Shown: positions 21,881-34,006 of the stretch, piece after piece
How positions within the stretch are numbered: position 1 is the first letter of the stretch
Layout of the letters: each line of letters begins with the position of its first letter
NCBI GenBank assembly: GCA_025331445.1
Contig: JAIWNE010000048.1
Span: 124,001 to 188,000, forward strand
Direction: 5' to 3'
Length of the DNA stretch: 64,000 bases
Source: Blakeslea trispora
Taxonomy: Eukaryota > Mucoromycota > Mucoromycetes > Mucorales > Choanephoraceae
Notes under the pieces: model-generated
The model's database searches: none
The model's input: the letters and a program-made list of their open reading frames with translations, nothing else
What the model was told of the DNA's origin: nothing
Translations under genes and position numbers: made by a program

Positions 21881-23782
21881 GGTGGAGATATATTGTTTAC
21901 TTGATTTATATCTTGGAGAGATAATAATTATGCTCCACAAGATATGTTTAATCTTGATTAGTGTTTCAATATATCAGGCATAACTGTTTCATACTTGTTC
22001 AATTGTTTCGTTGGATGTTTAGATCAGTTTAGATTAGGTGATAACGATAAACAAGCCCTTTGTAATTATGTCTCAGAACTATCTTTATCCAAGTAATGAT
22101 TTAGTCTTTTCTTATAACGAAATCTCTAGAATCATTGCTTGTTTTGTTAGATGCTGCTACCTTGGTGTTATAAGGCCTATGCAATCATCCTGCTATCACA
22201 TGTGTCATGTCATATAGCCATTTCAAGTATTGATGAGAAGAGGGTCAATGACTATAAATCTGATCATGCCTTCAATGTGTTAGCTAGGCACATTGAACGC
22301 TTTATATATCATATCATCGCTTTTTACCAATGCTTGTTTAATGTTTGATTTCAGGATTACCTCTGGTAATATCTGAAATGATTTTAAGTTTCCAACTTTG
22401 TGAACATTATTTGATTTATTGTTATTTTGACATTATCTGTCAAAATAACCTTTGATGATGATTAATTGAATTTCCGATAGTAAGTCGTTCTGGCTTCTGT
22501 AGATGCCCAAATACGACAACTGATGAGAATATTTTCGCGGACGCTCCATCTGATTTTCCTTCTGACTCTTAATACTCTGGATAAGCAATGTAATTCGTTT
22601 TTGTCAATTTCGACGGTCTCACTCAATTCTGGGAGATTTTCATTCGACCTTCAATTGCTCTCTTAGACTAGAGAAATAGACAAGAACGAATTACGGCCCA
22701 CCCACTCACCCTTTTAATTGACCTGAGCTTCTTTATTGATCAAGGAACATAAATAGAAAAAATGTGAAACAATGTAGGTGCGGTGTTAGCATCAAGACCT
22801 GCCCAAGTTGCATTTGAAAAGAGGAAGAGCTGTGTAAGTGGTTTATGATGTATCTTTTTCTTCTTCTCTAATAAGTTAAATAGGAACTTGAAGAGTTGTA
22901 CGGCTACGGAAATGTCTTTCTTAGGAGATCAAGTAAATCAACTACGCAATTAAACATGTTGTTTTGATATATCCGATTTTTCTCTTTTGCTCACGCATAC
23001 ACATATTTGTTTTGATTTGGCAGCAAAAAACACTCAGTACATCTACCTTTATATGTGATCTTGCAATTACTTTCTCTTTATAGCTGACCAATGTAAGCAA
23101 TTCCTTTAGACAACGTGAAATGCTTATAGATTTACAATCTAGCATTAAGCATCTGTAAAGTGCCAGTATAGTCTTTTGAGATACTAAACAAAACATTAGA
23201 AAAAAGAAAGTAAAGAAGTGGAACACAAATAAGCAATTCTAGATTGATGGCCTCTTTTTCTTTTTACGCAGCAAAATTTACATGAATGTTCAAGTAAATT
23301 GATGTATATACACACACAACCAGTTTCTTTTTTTTTAGAGTTTTCAGTACGCTATAGTTTATAGTTTTTACACATCAAATTCATCCCAACCATTTAATAA
23401 TAATCTTCTCTCTTTTACAAAACAACAGGCACAGAAGAAGCCCAAAAGACACAAAAGTTCGTCAAGTGACTACATATAAATAAACAAGTTCAAAAGAAGA
23501 AATGAGCACAATGCTGCGGAAAGAAAGAGATAAGAGGCATTAAAGAGTTCCTCAAGAAGATGGCAATACTGTACTTGGTGGGAATCAATGGCTGCTTATT
23601 GAATATTGTCTTTAGATTCAATGAACTTGTAGTTGCATTCATAGTGAGTGGCCTATATCACACAAAGAGTTAGGTTACACTATTGCCCCCTCTTTAGAAC
23701 TGGATTAACGTAAAAGTAGTATATATAGATGCAATTTTGTTCTTCTCTTTTTTTTTTCTTCCATATCATCTTCACCACTTTA
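21881..23782. other. Intergenic between DIRS relic and GST gene
   Basis: AT-rich, non-coding. The first ~800 bp may still belong to the DIRS element; it contains the inverted repeat 22590-22694. The last few hundred bases should hold the GST promoter. No other gene is seen. Confidence 0.5.
22590..22694. repeat. Inverted repeat, 16-bp arms, possible DIRS terminus
   Basis: GTAATTCGTTTTTGTC (22590-22605) faces GACAAGAACGAATTAC (22679-22694), one mismatch, 73-base loop. It lies ~0.7 kb downstream of the DIRS-type recombinase, where DIRS elements carry inverted terminal and internal complementary sequences. Confidence 0.55.
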
Positions 23783-24633
23783 ATGACTAGTAAGAAAGAG
23801 AAGCGGGCTGTATGCATAGTACTAAGGTGACCACCTTTTCTTTTTAGACAAGTTTATTTTATACAGCAATGAGGTTTGCCCTTTTGGTCATCGTGTTCGT
23901 ATTGCTTTTGCAGAGTTAGGCATTCAATATGAACAAGTTGAGGTTGATCTGATTAATATGCCAGAATGGTATAAAGAGATCGATCCTGTAGAAAACGTAC
24001 CATGTTTAAGTGTGGATGGCAATGTACTTACTGAATCTATGGTCATTCTCGAATACCTTGTTGATTGCTTTCCTGAAAAACAGTAGGTTATGAAAATAGA
24101 TCATTCCAAATCAAATCTTGACTCACATGTTTATAGCTTGATGCCAAAGGATCCACTCAAGCGTGCTGAAGTTCGTTTAGGTATCGACTACTTTTTCAAC
24201 AAAGTTGCCTTGCCCTATTTTGGTTTCTTTACCAACTCAAAGGCCAAGAATGCTCGAGACATGTATGAGGAAGCCATTTCAAAGGCTTTTGTTGGAGTAA
24301 GAATTACTTGATATAGAAAGCAAATGGTGAAGAGGGAAACTAATCTACTTTTTTTAACATTAGTTTGAATCAGTCTTGAAAAAGCAATCTTCTAATGGTC
24401 CTTACTTCCTTGGCAACGAGTTCTCGGTAGCTGACATTGCAATTGCACCTTTTCTTGCTCGAATCCTTGCTACCAACAAATATATGGGTTATTCTATGAA
24501 TGTTGTCAAAGAAAGTCCTCGACTTGAAGAATTCATTCGAGGAAATATCTCAAGACCTTCTGTTGAGAAAACATGGTGTGGTGACGATACTTTGATTCGT
24601 TTTGCTAAAGAAAAGTATGGCTTTCAAATCTAA
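23783..24633 (+). CDS. Glutathione S-transferase
   Basis: Four exons with consistent phase: 23783-23789 (only 7 nt, ATGACTA), 23848-24082, 24137-24296 and 24364-24633, giving 223 aa. The N-terminal thioredoxin fold reads KFILYSNEVCPFGHRVRIAF with a CPF motif, then VPCLSVDGNVLTESMVILEYL (cis-Pro and the ES of the G-site). The C-terminal all-helical domain has FSVADIAIAPFLARI. The Cys in CPFG suggests an omega-like, thiol-transferase type of GST rather than a Ser/Tyr type. It likely acts in cytosolic glutathione conjugation or dethiolation. The first exon is inferred from phase: only the GTAAG donor after ATGACTA puts the next exon in frame. Confidence 0.88.
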
Positions 24634-25645
24634 CTCTCAACATATAACAACACTAATCAATCCTGATTGACATGGTTTTATTGTGTATTATGATGCTTGA
24701 AGAAGTTTTATTCGAGAAAAGAAAAATAAAAGTGTAATTTCATCATTCAATTGATGAATTCTTTCTTGTTGAATAAATCCCTTTTTTTTGTATTGAAAAT
24801 CAAAAGAGTGTGTTATGAATAGTGACCTTTTACATTCAATTGAACCACTAGTTTATTCAGAACCTATAAGCGGTGTTCAATGAAACTTGAATTTAGAATC
24901 GATTTGAAATAGTAAAAAAGAAATACAAGATTTCATAAAGTAGCAATTTCCCTTGAGTCTGATTGATAAATTTTTTTATTCATTTAACTATTAGTTACTC
25001 TAAGCAAACAAAGAGAAAAAAAGGGGGATATGAGTTACTTTGATTCTTTCTAACTAGAAACAGTATGTGATTGAAGACGTTTTGAGTACATACTCTGTTT
25101 ATCCAACAAAGTCAAACTTGATTCAGAATAGCTAAATGAAAAAAGAGTTGGCTCGATAAGTTTATTACTTTTCAGTGTTCTGTTTCAGTACTTGCTGTCT
25201 TAACAATTCAAATTCCCTATAATTATTGATCGATAGTCTGCAAGAGCTTCGAATGTTAAAAACTATCTGGAATAGTAGATGCATATTTAAAAGATGACAA
25301 AAGATCACAAACATGAATTTGTTGTAGTAATTGCAAGATATCATACTCGGAGACCACTACAAATGAGTTGTAAGATCATATTGAAAAGATGCACCCAAGG
25401 TGTTTTATTGTTAAATGTGTTGACTAGCACTTTAATTGTCAATGAGCTTGCTGAAATAATATTTGCTTAATGATGTTTTTTTTAGTGTACAATTCTATCA
25501 AAATGTCTTCTGTACTCCCAATTCGGATGTTAATTATCTTTTGAACCCTTTTGTTTGTTATATGTATGAATTGTAAACACTTCTGACAACTGAAGTAGTG
25601 GGTAATCTGATTTTATCAACCAAATGCCTCAAATTCATGCAACTT
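24634..25645. other. Intergenic downstream of GST
   Basis: About 1 kb of AT-rich, gene-free DNA between the GST gene and the tRNA-Arg upstream element. Nothing recognisable. Confidence 0.5.
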
Positions 25646-25685
25646 CTGTCCGGTAGTTTGGCAAATGTCCGGTGAATGTCCGGCA
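25646..25685 (+). promoter_or_regulatory. CCGG-rich element upstream of tRNA-Arg
   Basis: Three CCGG-bearing blocks: CTGTCCGG, then GGCAAATGTCCGGTGAATG, then TCCGGCA, ending 56 bp before the tRNA and followed by an AT-rich run. It shares GGCAAATGTCCGG with the tRNA-Glu element. Confidence 0.5.
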
Positions 25686-25741
25686 TAATTTTAATTAAAA
25701 TTGTATAATATATTGCACATATTAATTTTATAAAACAAGAA

Positions 25742-25815
25742 GCCCGGTTGGCCCAATTGGATAAGGCATCCGTCTTCTAAACGGAAGATTACGGGTTCGA
25801 CCCCCGTACTGGGTT
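25742..25815 (+). tRNA. tRNA-Arg (TCT)
   Basis: Acceptor stem GCCCGGT pairs with ACTGGGT (with G-T wobbles, including the first pair). The D-arm is GCCCAATTGGATAAGGC, the anticodon arm TCCGT-CTTCTAA-ACGGA gives TCT, and the T-arm ACGGG-TTCGACC-CCCGT is perfect. No intron. A T-rich run follows. Confidence 0.9.
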
Positions 25816-25873
25816 CTTTACTTTTTCTTTGTCTTTGCTGTGTGTCTGGTACGACTAACCTTTTTTTTTCTAT

Positions 25874-26473
25874 TGGTACAGCACAAAGGATAGTTTTTGC
25901 AGTAACTTGAGAAAGAGAACAAATAGATATAACAGAGCAATCAGGCGGCAAGGTTATAAGTAATGAGCACCAGGTTTTAAGTCGTCCGACTAGAGATATA
26001 AGTAAAGTAGAGAGAATAAAGTAATATAAAAGAAGAGATGTAATAAATGAATACAATGATCTGTAATAAGTATCAAGGGAACTAATAACAATATGTGGAT
26101 TTAGGTAGTGAATATGTCAAACTACAACCAAACGTAAAGTAAATAAGAGAGATAATAGTTGAGTTTATTAATAAGAGAAGATTAAAGAGTTTATATACTA
26201 TTCTAAAAGAAGTCATGTTGGACTTGCAAACTAATAATTTAAACAGTCAAGTTAATGAGTCATCATGTATGGATTATTAATACATGTCTAATAGTTCTAT
26301 TCATTATGATATGGAGAGCCAGAGAAGGATTCTAATAAAGTCGTTGTGTAATAAGATATCAAGAGGAGCTGTCAAGTGAGTAAAATACCAAATAGGAAAT
26401 ACAGAGTTGGATTCAAAGCAGCGAAAAGAAGTCGGAAAGTAATTGAGTACTAGGAAAAATCCTGTGCCTAACA
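25874..26473. mobile_element. Solo LTR, copy 2, 58 bp downstream of tRNA-Arg
   Basis: Exactly 600 bp, gap-free alignment to 4309-4908 at a constant offset. The few differences include TGGTACAGCA for TGTTACAGGA at the left end and GCCTAACA for GCGTAACA at the right. It keeps TG...CA ends. It is flanked by a 4-bp direct repeat CTAT (25870-25873 and 26474-26477) that differs from that of copy 1, proving two independent insertions. It lies the same distance past the 3' end of a tRNA gene and in the same orientation relative to the tRNA as copy 1. Confidence 0.88.
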
Positions 26474-27176
26474 CTATTTTGGATCTTAATGAGACTTCCA
26501 GAATTAGCATGTTTTTGAAGATGCTTTACGTATAGTTTCATTTAAATCTCAAGAAGACTTTGCAAAAGCAAAGGTCATGTCTATTCGTCTTTTCTCTTTT
26601 TGCATGGATTTTCAAAGTATTTTGACAAGAAAAGAGACCGAGAGCCTGAAACTGACTATAGTATACAATGACTAGTGACGAAAGGTTCAGTCATCTTTAG
26701 ATTCGTTTCCTCCTTTTAATTTAAATGCTATAGAGAGAGATCATAGAATCAGTTATGCCACAAGCGTTGAATTTGAGAATAAAGTTATTGAATGAATTGA
26801 CATGGAACGATTTTCAAAAGAAGAACTTCTTAGTAGTGATTTCCACATCAAATGACAGAAAAAGAAAGGGGTTCATCTTCAAACAAAAAGTCAACTTCAT
26901 CTAACAAAAATGTCTCTTTGTATATTGGTTACACAAACCATCCTTTCTATCATGCATAGGATCAAAAATCAACACATTACAAAAAATATGGATTTTGATG
27001 TTTATTGTTCTCTCCTCTCTATTAAAACCAGGCAAAAAAAAAAGTCACTAGCGAAAAGAACAGCAAACTTCATCCTTTGGTTCAAACAATCAATTTAGCA
27101 TTAAGCAAGCCAATTTCTCTCTAAATTCTTTGTTTTTCTTTTTCTTTTTTCTTTTTTCTTTTTTTCTTCAGCTTCA
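26474..27176. other. Intergenic between LTR and CDC27
   Basis: AT-rich, non-coding. The last ~60 bp before the CDC27 start are a CTTT/T-rich pyrimidine tract (27125-27170), likely promoter or 5' UTR of that gene. Confidence 0.5.
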
Positions 27177-29385
27177 ATGGCAGATCCACAGTCAATAGAG
27201 GCATGGACACTCATGTCCTTTATCTATCGGGACATGGATGACGGAGACTACAAAAACGCGCTTTTGTTATCCGAGCGATTGTTTGCGATCGAGAATCAAT
27301 CTGCTACTTATCGATTTCTTTATGCTAAGTCACTCTACCTTAATCTCGATTACCATGCAAGTTATTTGGTCTCTAAAGGATCGGATTCGCTTGCCTGTGT
27401 CAGCTTGTTTGCTCAGTCATGCCTACAGCTAGGACCACTTCAAGATAATACAGAGACAAAGCGACGATATTGGCTAGAAGGTGTCAAAGCACTTCGAAAA
27501 GCACTAGAGAGGCATAATGACACAGTATATTGGGGCAATGGTAAAAAAAAGAAGAGAAAAAGTTTTTAAAACCACTTGAATTTTCTTTTTTCTGTTTAGA
27601 GTTGTCGAGTGTTTCTACACGTCAGCATACACCCAGCAAAGCTTCTTTATATGATCTGTTGGGGGATTTATTTTCTCGCTTAGAGAACACAACAGAAGCA
27701 ATTCGTTGTTATGTTGCCTCATTAAAGCTCTGTCCATTCAAAATATCTGCGCACCATAAACTATGCGATCTTGCACCAGATACAGCTGGATTAAAATCGC
27801 TTGGCATGTTACCCAACGAAGCCTTTAAACCATTAGACCAACTCAATCTGTCAAAGCCATCCAATTCTTCATTTCCCTTTTCGATTTCTTTAGAAAAAGA
27901 AGATATTGTATTCAATGATGATTTAGCGCACCATAATCAATTAGAAGCCAACAGTTGGTCCCTGCCTGCAATTCGAAACGATTACCGAGATTTAACTGTG
28001 GATGAATTGAGGGCACTTGTCAGAAATATACCTGATCCTATGGATGAAGAATTACTGGAAAAGTATGTATCGACAAGCTTATTGTACTTTTCTCTTTTCT
28101 TTAGCGTTCAAACCTCCTCTTTTGAATAGGAGCGATGTTGAAGTAGAGAAAGAAGACATGATCCAACATGTTCTTGTGGATATACAAAAGATGAAAGAGG
28201 ATGAAGCTTATAAAAGTAAACATGGCTTACATAAAAAAGTACCTGTGCCTACAAATCCATCTACTGCCACTATGTTGACTGAAGAAGAAGCCAATGAAGA
28301 GGATACAGAGAAAACAGAAAGCAATCATATCCATCCAACTAAATATAGAAGGCTGACCTCAACAAGGTGGCCACCACGTATTGTATCGCATTTGACAGAA
28401 AAGGAACGCCGTAAAGAGGTTGGTACTTTGAATTGCGAGAGAATAGAAGCGATGATGTGAAGTTCTGATTTGACCTCATGTTTAGAAAGAGAAACAGGAT
28501 CAAGCCGAAGCTGTTCTCGCCTTCTTTTTACCTAACAGTAAGGATGAGTCTGATCGGCCAAAACAATCCTCCCTCAAGGCATTGTTGGCAGGCATGAACA
28601 AAGTCATCAAAACCCTTCGCATTCTAGCCAACGGATATTATTGTGCAAGTATTTATCGCTGCAAAGAAGCAGCTGCGACATTGCAAAAGCTAGATAACAA
28701 GCAATATGATTCTCCTCGTGTTCTCTGCATTCTTGGCACAGCTTATTATCATGCCAATGATCGTGATAGTGCACGACGCTTTTTCCGCCATGCATTTTCA
28801 ATTGCACCTTGGTTCTGCGAAAGTGTACCTCTCTATTCTACCTGCTTATGGTACTTGGAAATGCAAAGTGAACTCACTGTGTTGACATTTATCATGCGAC
28901 ATAACAAATCACATCTTCATGAAGCTTATATTGCTGCTGGCAATTGGGACAAATTGGCAGGCAATAGCAATGAAGCCCTTCAATGGTTTCAAAAGGCAGT
29001 CAACGAAGATCCTACTCAATCCTATGGTCATGCCTTGCTGGGATATGAAGAGTGGGAAAGGCAAAGTTTTCTTCAGGCAAAGGAGCATTTCTCTAGGTCA
29101 CTGATTACCAATAGACGATCTTATATGGCTTGGTATGGTATGGCTTCTGTTTATATGGGTATGGAACAGTTTCAACAGGCAGCAACCTATCTCTCAGAAG
29201 CTATTCGATTAAACCCACAACATCCTGCCATGGCTGCCATCATGGCTGATATCCTGTTGGACTTAGAGCAACTTGAATCTGCCAAGTATTATATCCAAAA
29301 AGCCATTGATATCCGACCGCATGATGATTATACCAAATTACTTGCTCAAATTGAACATAAAATGTCAGAAGATGCTGTTTATTGA
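27177..29385 (+). CDS. CDC27: Anaphase-promoting complex subunit 3 (Cdc27)
   Basis: Four exons in phase: 27177-27540, 27600-28062, 28130-28418 and 28486-29385, 671 aa. Cdc27/APC3 is the TPR subunit of the cell-cycle ubiquitin ligase APC/C that binds the IR tail of coactivators. The N-terminal APC3-type TPRs (FIYRDMDDGDYKNALLLSER; FLYAKSLYLNLDYHASYLV) are followed by an acidic, low-complexity middle (residues ~240-370). The C-terminal TPR superhelix has the family hallmarks CESVPLYSTCLWYLE, HALLGYEEWE and AWYGMASVYMGMEQ, with repeats to the end. It is shorter than yeast Cdc27 (758 aa), mainly in the middle. The donor of intron 3 (GTTGGT) is weak but the phase is right. It converges with the O-GlcNAc transferase gene. 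Confidence 0.9.
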
Positions 29386-29756
29386 AAATTAAACAAATTC
29401 AGTCCAACTTACCTTTTTGATTCTTTTTCATCTACTTTTCAAACAAACTAAATTAGACCTTCTTTCTCTCTCATCCCCCTCCTCTCTCTCTCTTTCTTTA
29501 CCATAAAAAAATAATCTCTTAGATAAGTAAAAAAAAAAGAGAAATAGTAAGTGTTAGTGTATAATACTTGAAATAGCATTCTTTTTTTAGGGGTAAATAC
29601 ATACATTTCATTTCTTTTGTGTGTGAGAAAGTGAAAATGAAAGAGAGAGAAGGCGTGTAACCAATAAATAATAGAATGTGTTAAATAATGAAAAAAACAA
29701 AATAAGGAACAATAATAATAAAAAGAACAAAGGGAGGAAAAAGAAAACCATGAAAT
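29386..29756. other. Shared 3' region of convergent genes
   Basis: 371 bp between the stop codons of CDC27 and the O-GlcNAc transferase gene. CT-rich then purine-rich low-complexity DNA that must hold both 3' UTRs and polyadenylation signals. No gene. Confidence 0.6.
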
Positions 29757-32700
29757 CTAAGAAGGTAAATGATCATCAGGATCCACTACCCAAATACATC
29801 CATCCTTATCCTCTTCAAATGCTTCTCCTGAAGCCCATCGTCGCCACGCTTCCGCATACCCTCTTTCTAAATTCCGAGTCCATCGGATGGTATCAAACAA
29901 TCGACTCTGCTCTCGTGTTGAAAACAACTGTTTTCGTAATTGCATCAATTGCCCATGTCCCTGACGTTGCATCCCACCCTCTGGCGTAGACAGATAACTG
30001 TAAGTCACACTTTGCGCTAATTCAACAGCACGTTGTTCATAGGCGTCTTCTGTCAAGACCACCATCGCATCCCCCAGTCCTGTGGCCATGGCAATGCTTG
30101 CACCTACACGGGAACACATCTTGTGAACATATTTTGGATAAGTTACCATGGGTGTACCAGACCACAAGATATCAGCAGCTGTCGTATGCGCATTGCATTC
30201 AGGCGTATCCAGAAACAAATCAGCCACCCGTCCACGATGGATATGGACATGTTTGGGCGCGATGTCCGTAAATATCACACGTTGAGCTACATGAGGACCT
30301 GCCCAAGCCAAAGCACATCGTTTTAAATGGTGTTCACCTGCAGGCGGAAACCTAAGTAGCCACAGGACTGAATTAGGTACTCGCTCCAAGATCCTTAACC
30401 AGACTCGAAATGTAGCAGGTTCTAGTTTATAAAGTTGATTGAAATTAGCAAAGATCACTACATCATCTGGTAGCTGAGGGAACAGTTCTCGACGCATCTG
30501 CCATCGTTTCTCTTCTTCTCGAGTCCAGTCTAGATCCTCTTGTTCTCGAAAGCCTTGTTTGTGGTCATTGACAAAGTAGGAATGTGGCATGTAGATGAAT
30601 TTTTCTGTATAAGCAAAGTCATCCAGCGCTTGTTCAGGGTCTAAATCTTGAGGCAGATCACCTCCTTGCAATTGACCACCTCTTCCATGACGCCAGACAT
30701 GGTCACTGACTTTCTCGGGTGGACAGACAATAGGATCAGCCACGATATAATCACACCATTGACCTCCTAGCGTACCTGCAAAACCCATAAAGGAGCATTG
30801 AACAGGACAAGGTCGAGCCGCAAAGATCTCATTACGAGCTCCTTTTGTGTACCCATTCAGATTGACCAACACATGAATGCCGTCCGAGACCACACGTTCC
30901 ACTACCTGTTGATTAGACCAACTAGAGACATCCAGGAAATGTTCTGCTTCTTGTTCAATCTTGAGTCGATAAGGCGATTGATCGCTAGGCGTGGTGGCAT
31001 AGCAAAAAATCTCGTACCTGGCTCGATCATGCATACCAAAGACCGATTGCATCAGATGGGATAAGGGATGGTTATTGAAATCGGAAGAGATATAACCAAC
31101 CTTCAGACGTTGTTGAGGTGGAGGAGGTGGAGGGTAGACATGAGTAGGTAGCCAAGTGCTCGTCAAGGCTGTATGAGAGATACGTAGAGCGTTACGATGA
31201 GAGATCAATCGAATCTGACGGGCATCTAAGGGGTAGGTAAAGGTATGGAAGGGTAAGACGGTGGGTACAGGAGGTAAGCTCAGATGAGCAGGGATCAACG
31301 GTCGAGCATACTGAGCAGCTATCTCAGGTGTCACTTGGATTTTGGTCTGTTGAAGGGCATCCATGTACCATACATATTGTAACCGTCGCATGATCCGTTC
31401 CACCATCCGAATCAACCAACCACCTTCATTCTTTTTAGAGGCTGTCTGAACATCCATCAAACGTGCACGCCAACGATCCAGAGAGTCACCCGAGATAGCG
31501 GCCCAGCGTTCAATCAAGGTCTCACCCAATGTCTTTTGATGACATGAAACGCTTAGGATGCCAGCACCCCAATATGATCCTTCTTCAAGTTGTCGATTAA
31601 CAATGTCCACAATATGACCCATCCAACCTGTGTTTTGATGATCCGTTGTAGAAGGTATAAAATGACCATAAGTATCTACACTCGCCTCGTTCTTCACACC
31701 GCCACGCCCACGCCAATCACAGACACCATTCAGCGAGTTCACTAGACCACAGACAGCATCCACAAAGTTGGGATTCACTTCAACAGCACGACGATACCAT
31801 TGGATTGATTCTTGAACACGACCTAGGTCCTTGATGGCATTTCCCAAATTGGCCAAAGCCACATCGAATTTAGGATTAAATTCGACTGCCTTTTCATACA
31901 TACTGACTGCTTCATTCAAATGACCCATGTCCTTGAGGAGAGAGCCCAGGTTGGTATAGAGATGAGGATGACGGGGATCCAGTTGAAGTCCATACATGTA
32001 ATATTGCATGGCCAACATGGTGCCTGTCAAAGAAGGCTGTGGGATCAGCTTGATAGCATGTAAGGTGGTGGTAGCAGGAATACTACTGAGGATGATGCCC
32101 AAATTGTTGGCTGTACTAGGACTGGCATGGAGTGCTAGACTCATGTAGTAAAGGGGTAGCAGCATGGCTAAGGTAGGCTTAGGTGAACCCGCATGAGATG
32201 GAATGGCCGAATGAAGTAAATCTTGATAGAGTTTAGCCAAAGTCAATAAAAGGACTGAAGTTGTCTGGTTTGTCTGTTGAATGTGCGCCATGGCCTCGGG
32301 CCCTGTGAGCGATATCAGACCGGGTAAGAGTCCATTTGAGTTGGGAAAGACAAGCTGTAGGATCCGGACGGCTTGATCTGGTTGTAACAAAAGTAAAGGC
32401 AGCTCAGTGGATGAGACAGGGTGACAGGTATAACAAATCAAACGACACAGGGACATCAGGTCAATCCCATCAAAGGCCAATTCTAAGCCCTTTTCATATT
32501 CTCGTTGAGCACCTACTGTATCACCTAAAGCGTACTTGAGGTTGCCCTTGGCATAAAACAAGTTTTGTAGTCGAGAGAGTTGATGAACAGGTAACTGAGG
32601 AGGTGCTTTAAGGGGTGTAGTAGGATGTTTAAAGAAAAATGATTCGACAAATTCACAGACAGTCAAGGCTTCTTGATAACGAGCCTGTTCCTCTGTCTTT

Positions 32701-33436
32701 GCACAAAGGACACCCACTAAATTCTCTACTGCATCCCAATAAGCAGGTCTCAATTTTACTGCCTGATACCACCATCGTTCTGCCTCTGCTGTCTTACCCA
32801 TACTTCGTAATGTGGTACCGATATTACTCATGGCCTCCACATACTGAGGATCGTGTTTTAAAATAAGCTGATTGTACCTCAAGGAAAGTGAATACTCTTG
32901 ATAAGAATAGTAGACGCAGGCCAAGAGTAATAGGGTAGGTAGATGGGATGGATAGGCGTCATGTAAAGAATGCAGTAAAGGTAATAAATAAGGATTGCGA
33001 GGTGATGTCGAATAGAGTGTGTGTGCATATTGTAATAAATGTTCGCGCCATTCATCGGCATTTGTTGAAGACAATTGAGGTCGTTTTAATTCGGAGGGTT
33101 CCGTACGACGACTAGAAAGGTATTTACGTTTCGGATCATAATAGTGATTAACCCAGCCATTCTCAAAATAGTAACTGGCGAGTGTCGGGGATTGAGGTGG
33201 TACCATGATAGAAGGATGCTGGTGGTTGGTAGATGCGGGCTGTAATGGTGATGATAATTCCTGTTGAAAATAGGCAAAGGCAGCAGGATCATCATGGCTG
33301 ACATGCTTCAAGTCTGTATATCAGTCTAGTGTTCTTTCATCAAGCATTCAAATATGAGCCTTACATTGAAATCAACAGCTTGTCTTAATGATCTAGTTTG
33401 GGGTATAGTGCCATCGTTGAATAATGGATAAGCCAT
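29757..33436 (-). CDS. OGT: O-GlcNAc transferase (UDP-GlcNAc:protein, GT41)
   Basis: Two exons: 33436-33365 (MAYPLFNDGTIPQTRSL...) and 33305-29757, about 1206 aa. This nucleocytoplasmic enzyme transfers GlcNAc (or fucose in SPY-type relatives) from a sugar nucleotide to Ser/Thr. The N-terminal half has tetratricopeptide repeats, for example YVEAMSNIGTTLRSMGKTAE, HLYTNLGSLLKDMGHLNEA and DVALANLGNAIKDLGRVQES. The GT41 catalytic region starts at LKVGYISSDFNNHPLSHLMQ. It continues with VLVNLNGYTKGARNEIFAAR, PCPVQCSFMGFAGTLGG, IFANFNQLYKLEP and DTPECNAHTTAADILWSGTP, the last being the nucleotide-sugar site. All GT41 blocks are intact. The downstream ATG at 33311 would also give a nearly full protein. 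The splice acceptor used (CTTGAAG) is pyrimidine-poor, so the N-terminus is less certain than the body. Confidence 0.93.
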
Positions 33437-34006
33437 CACTTTAGATAAATACAAAGAAAAGAAAAAACAAGTATAAAAAAATTAATTTTTTTTTATTATA
33501 AACATTTTAGATCCCTTTTCAACTTCTACGTCATTCGCTCTGTGTTTTAAACCCGCACTTTCTATACACAATGAATTGCATGAAAGATATAAAACCTTTG
33601 TTTGTTTTAGTGTGATTCCATACAAATGCTTGTTCAAAGAGGGGGATAAGATCAACCATGATAATTTCAGTAGAGATCTTATTTAGTTCTGCTGAAAGGA
33701 TTTTGGAAATGGTTTTCTCAAGCCCTGTTGGAAGCGTTTATTGTTTGATTGAATGAGCCCATAGTATCTTGTTTCGTCAATGAATCACGTGACCTTTCTT
33801 TACTGTACACCACTCTTCCTTATTTGAAAAAAAAGAAGAGGGTAATTGGCAGCGAATAAGCACACACAAAAAAACAAGTCAAGCTTCACCTTACTGTTAA
33901 CTCACAACAAGGAGCTTCTCTTCAAGGACAAATAAATCTTGTTATAAACAAATCATGCTTATAGACACAACAACAAAAAAAAGAGATTTTATTTATTTCA
34001 ATGGCA
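33437..34006. other. Intergenic: OGT promoter side and LRR 3' side
   Basis: 570 bp of AT-rich DNA between the OGT start and the stop of the LRR gene, both on the minus strand. No ORF of note. Confidence 0.5.
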
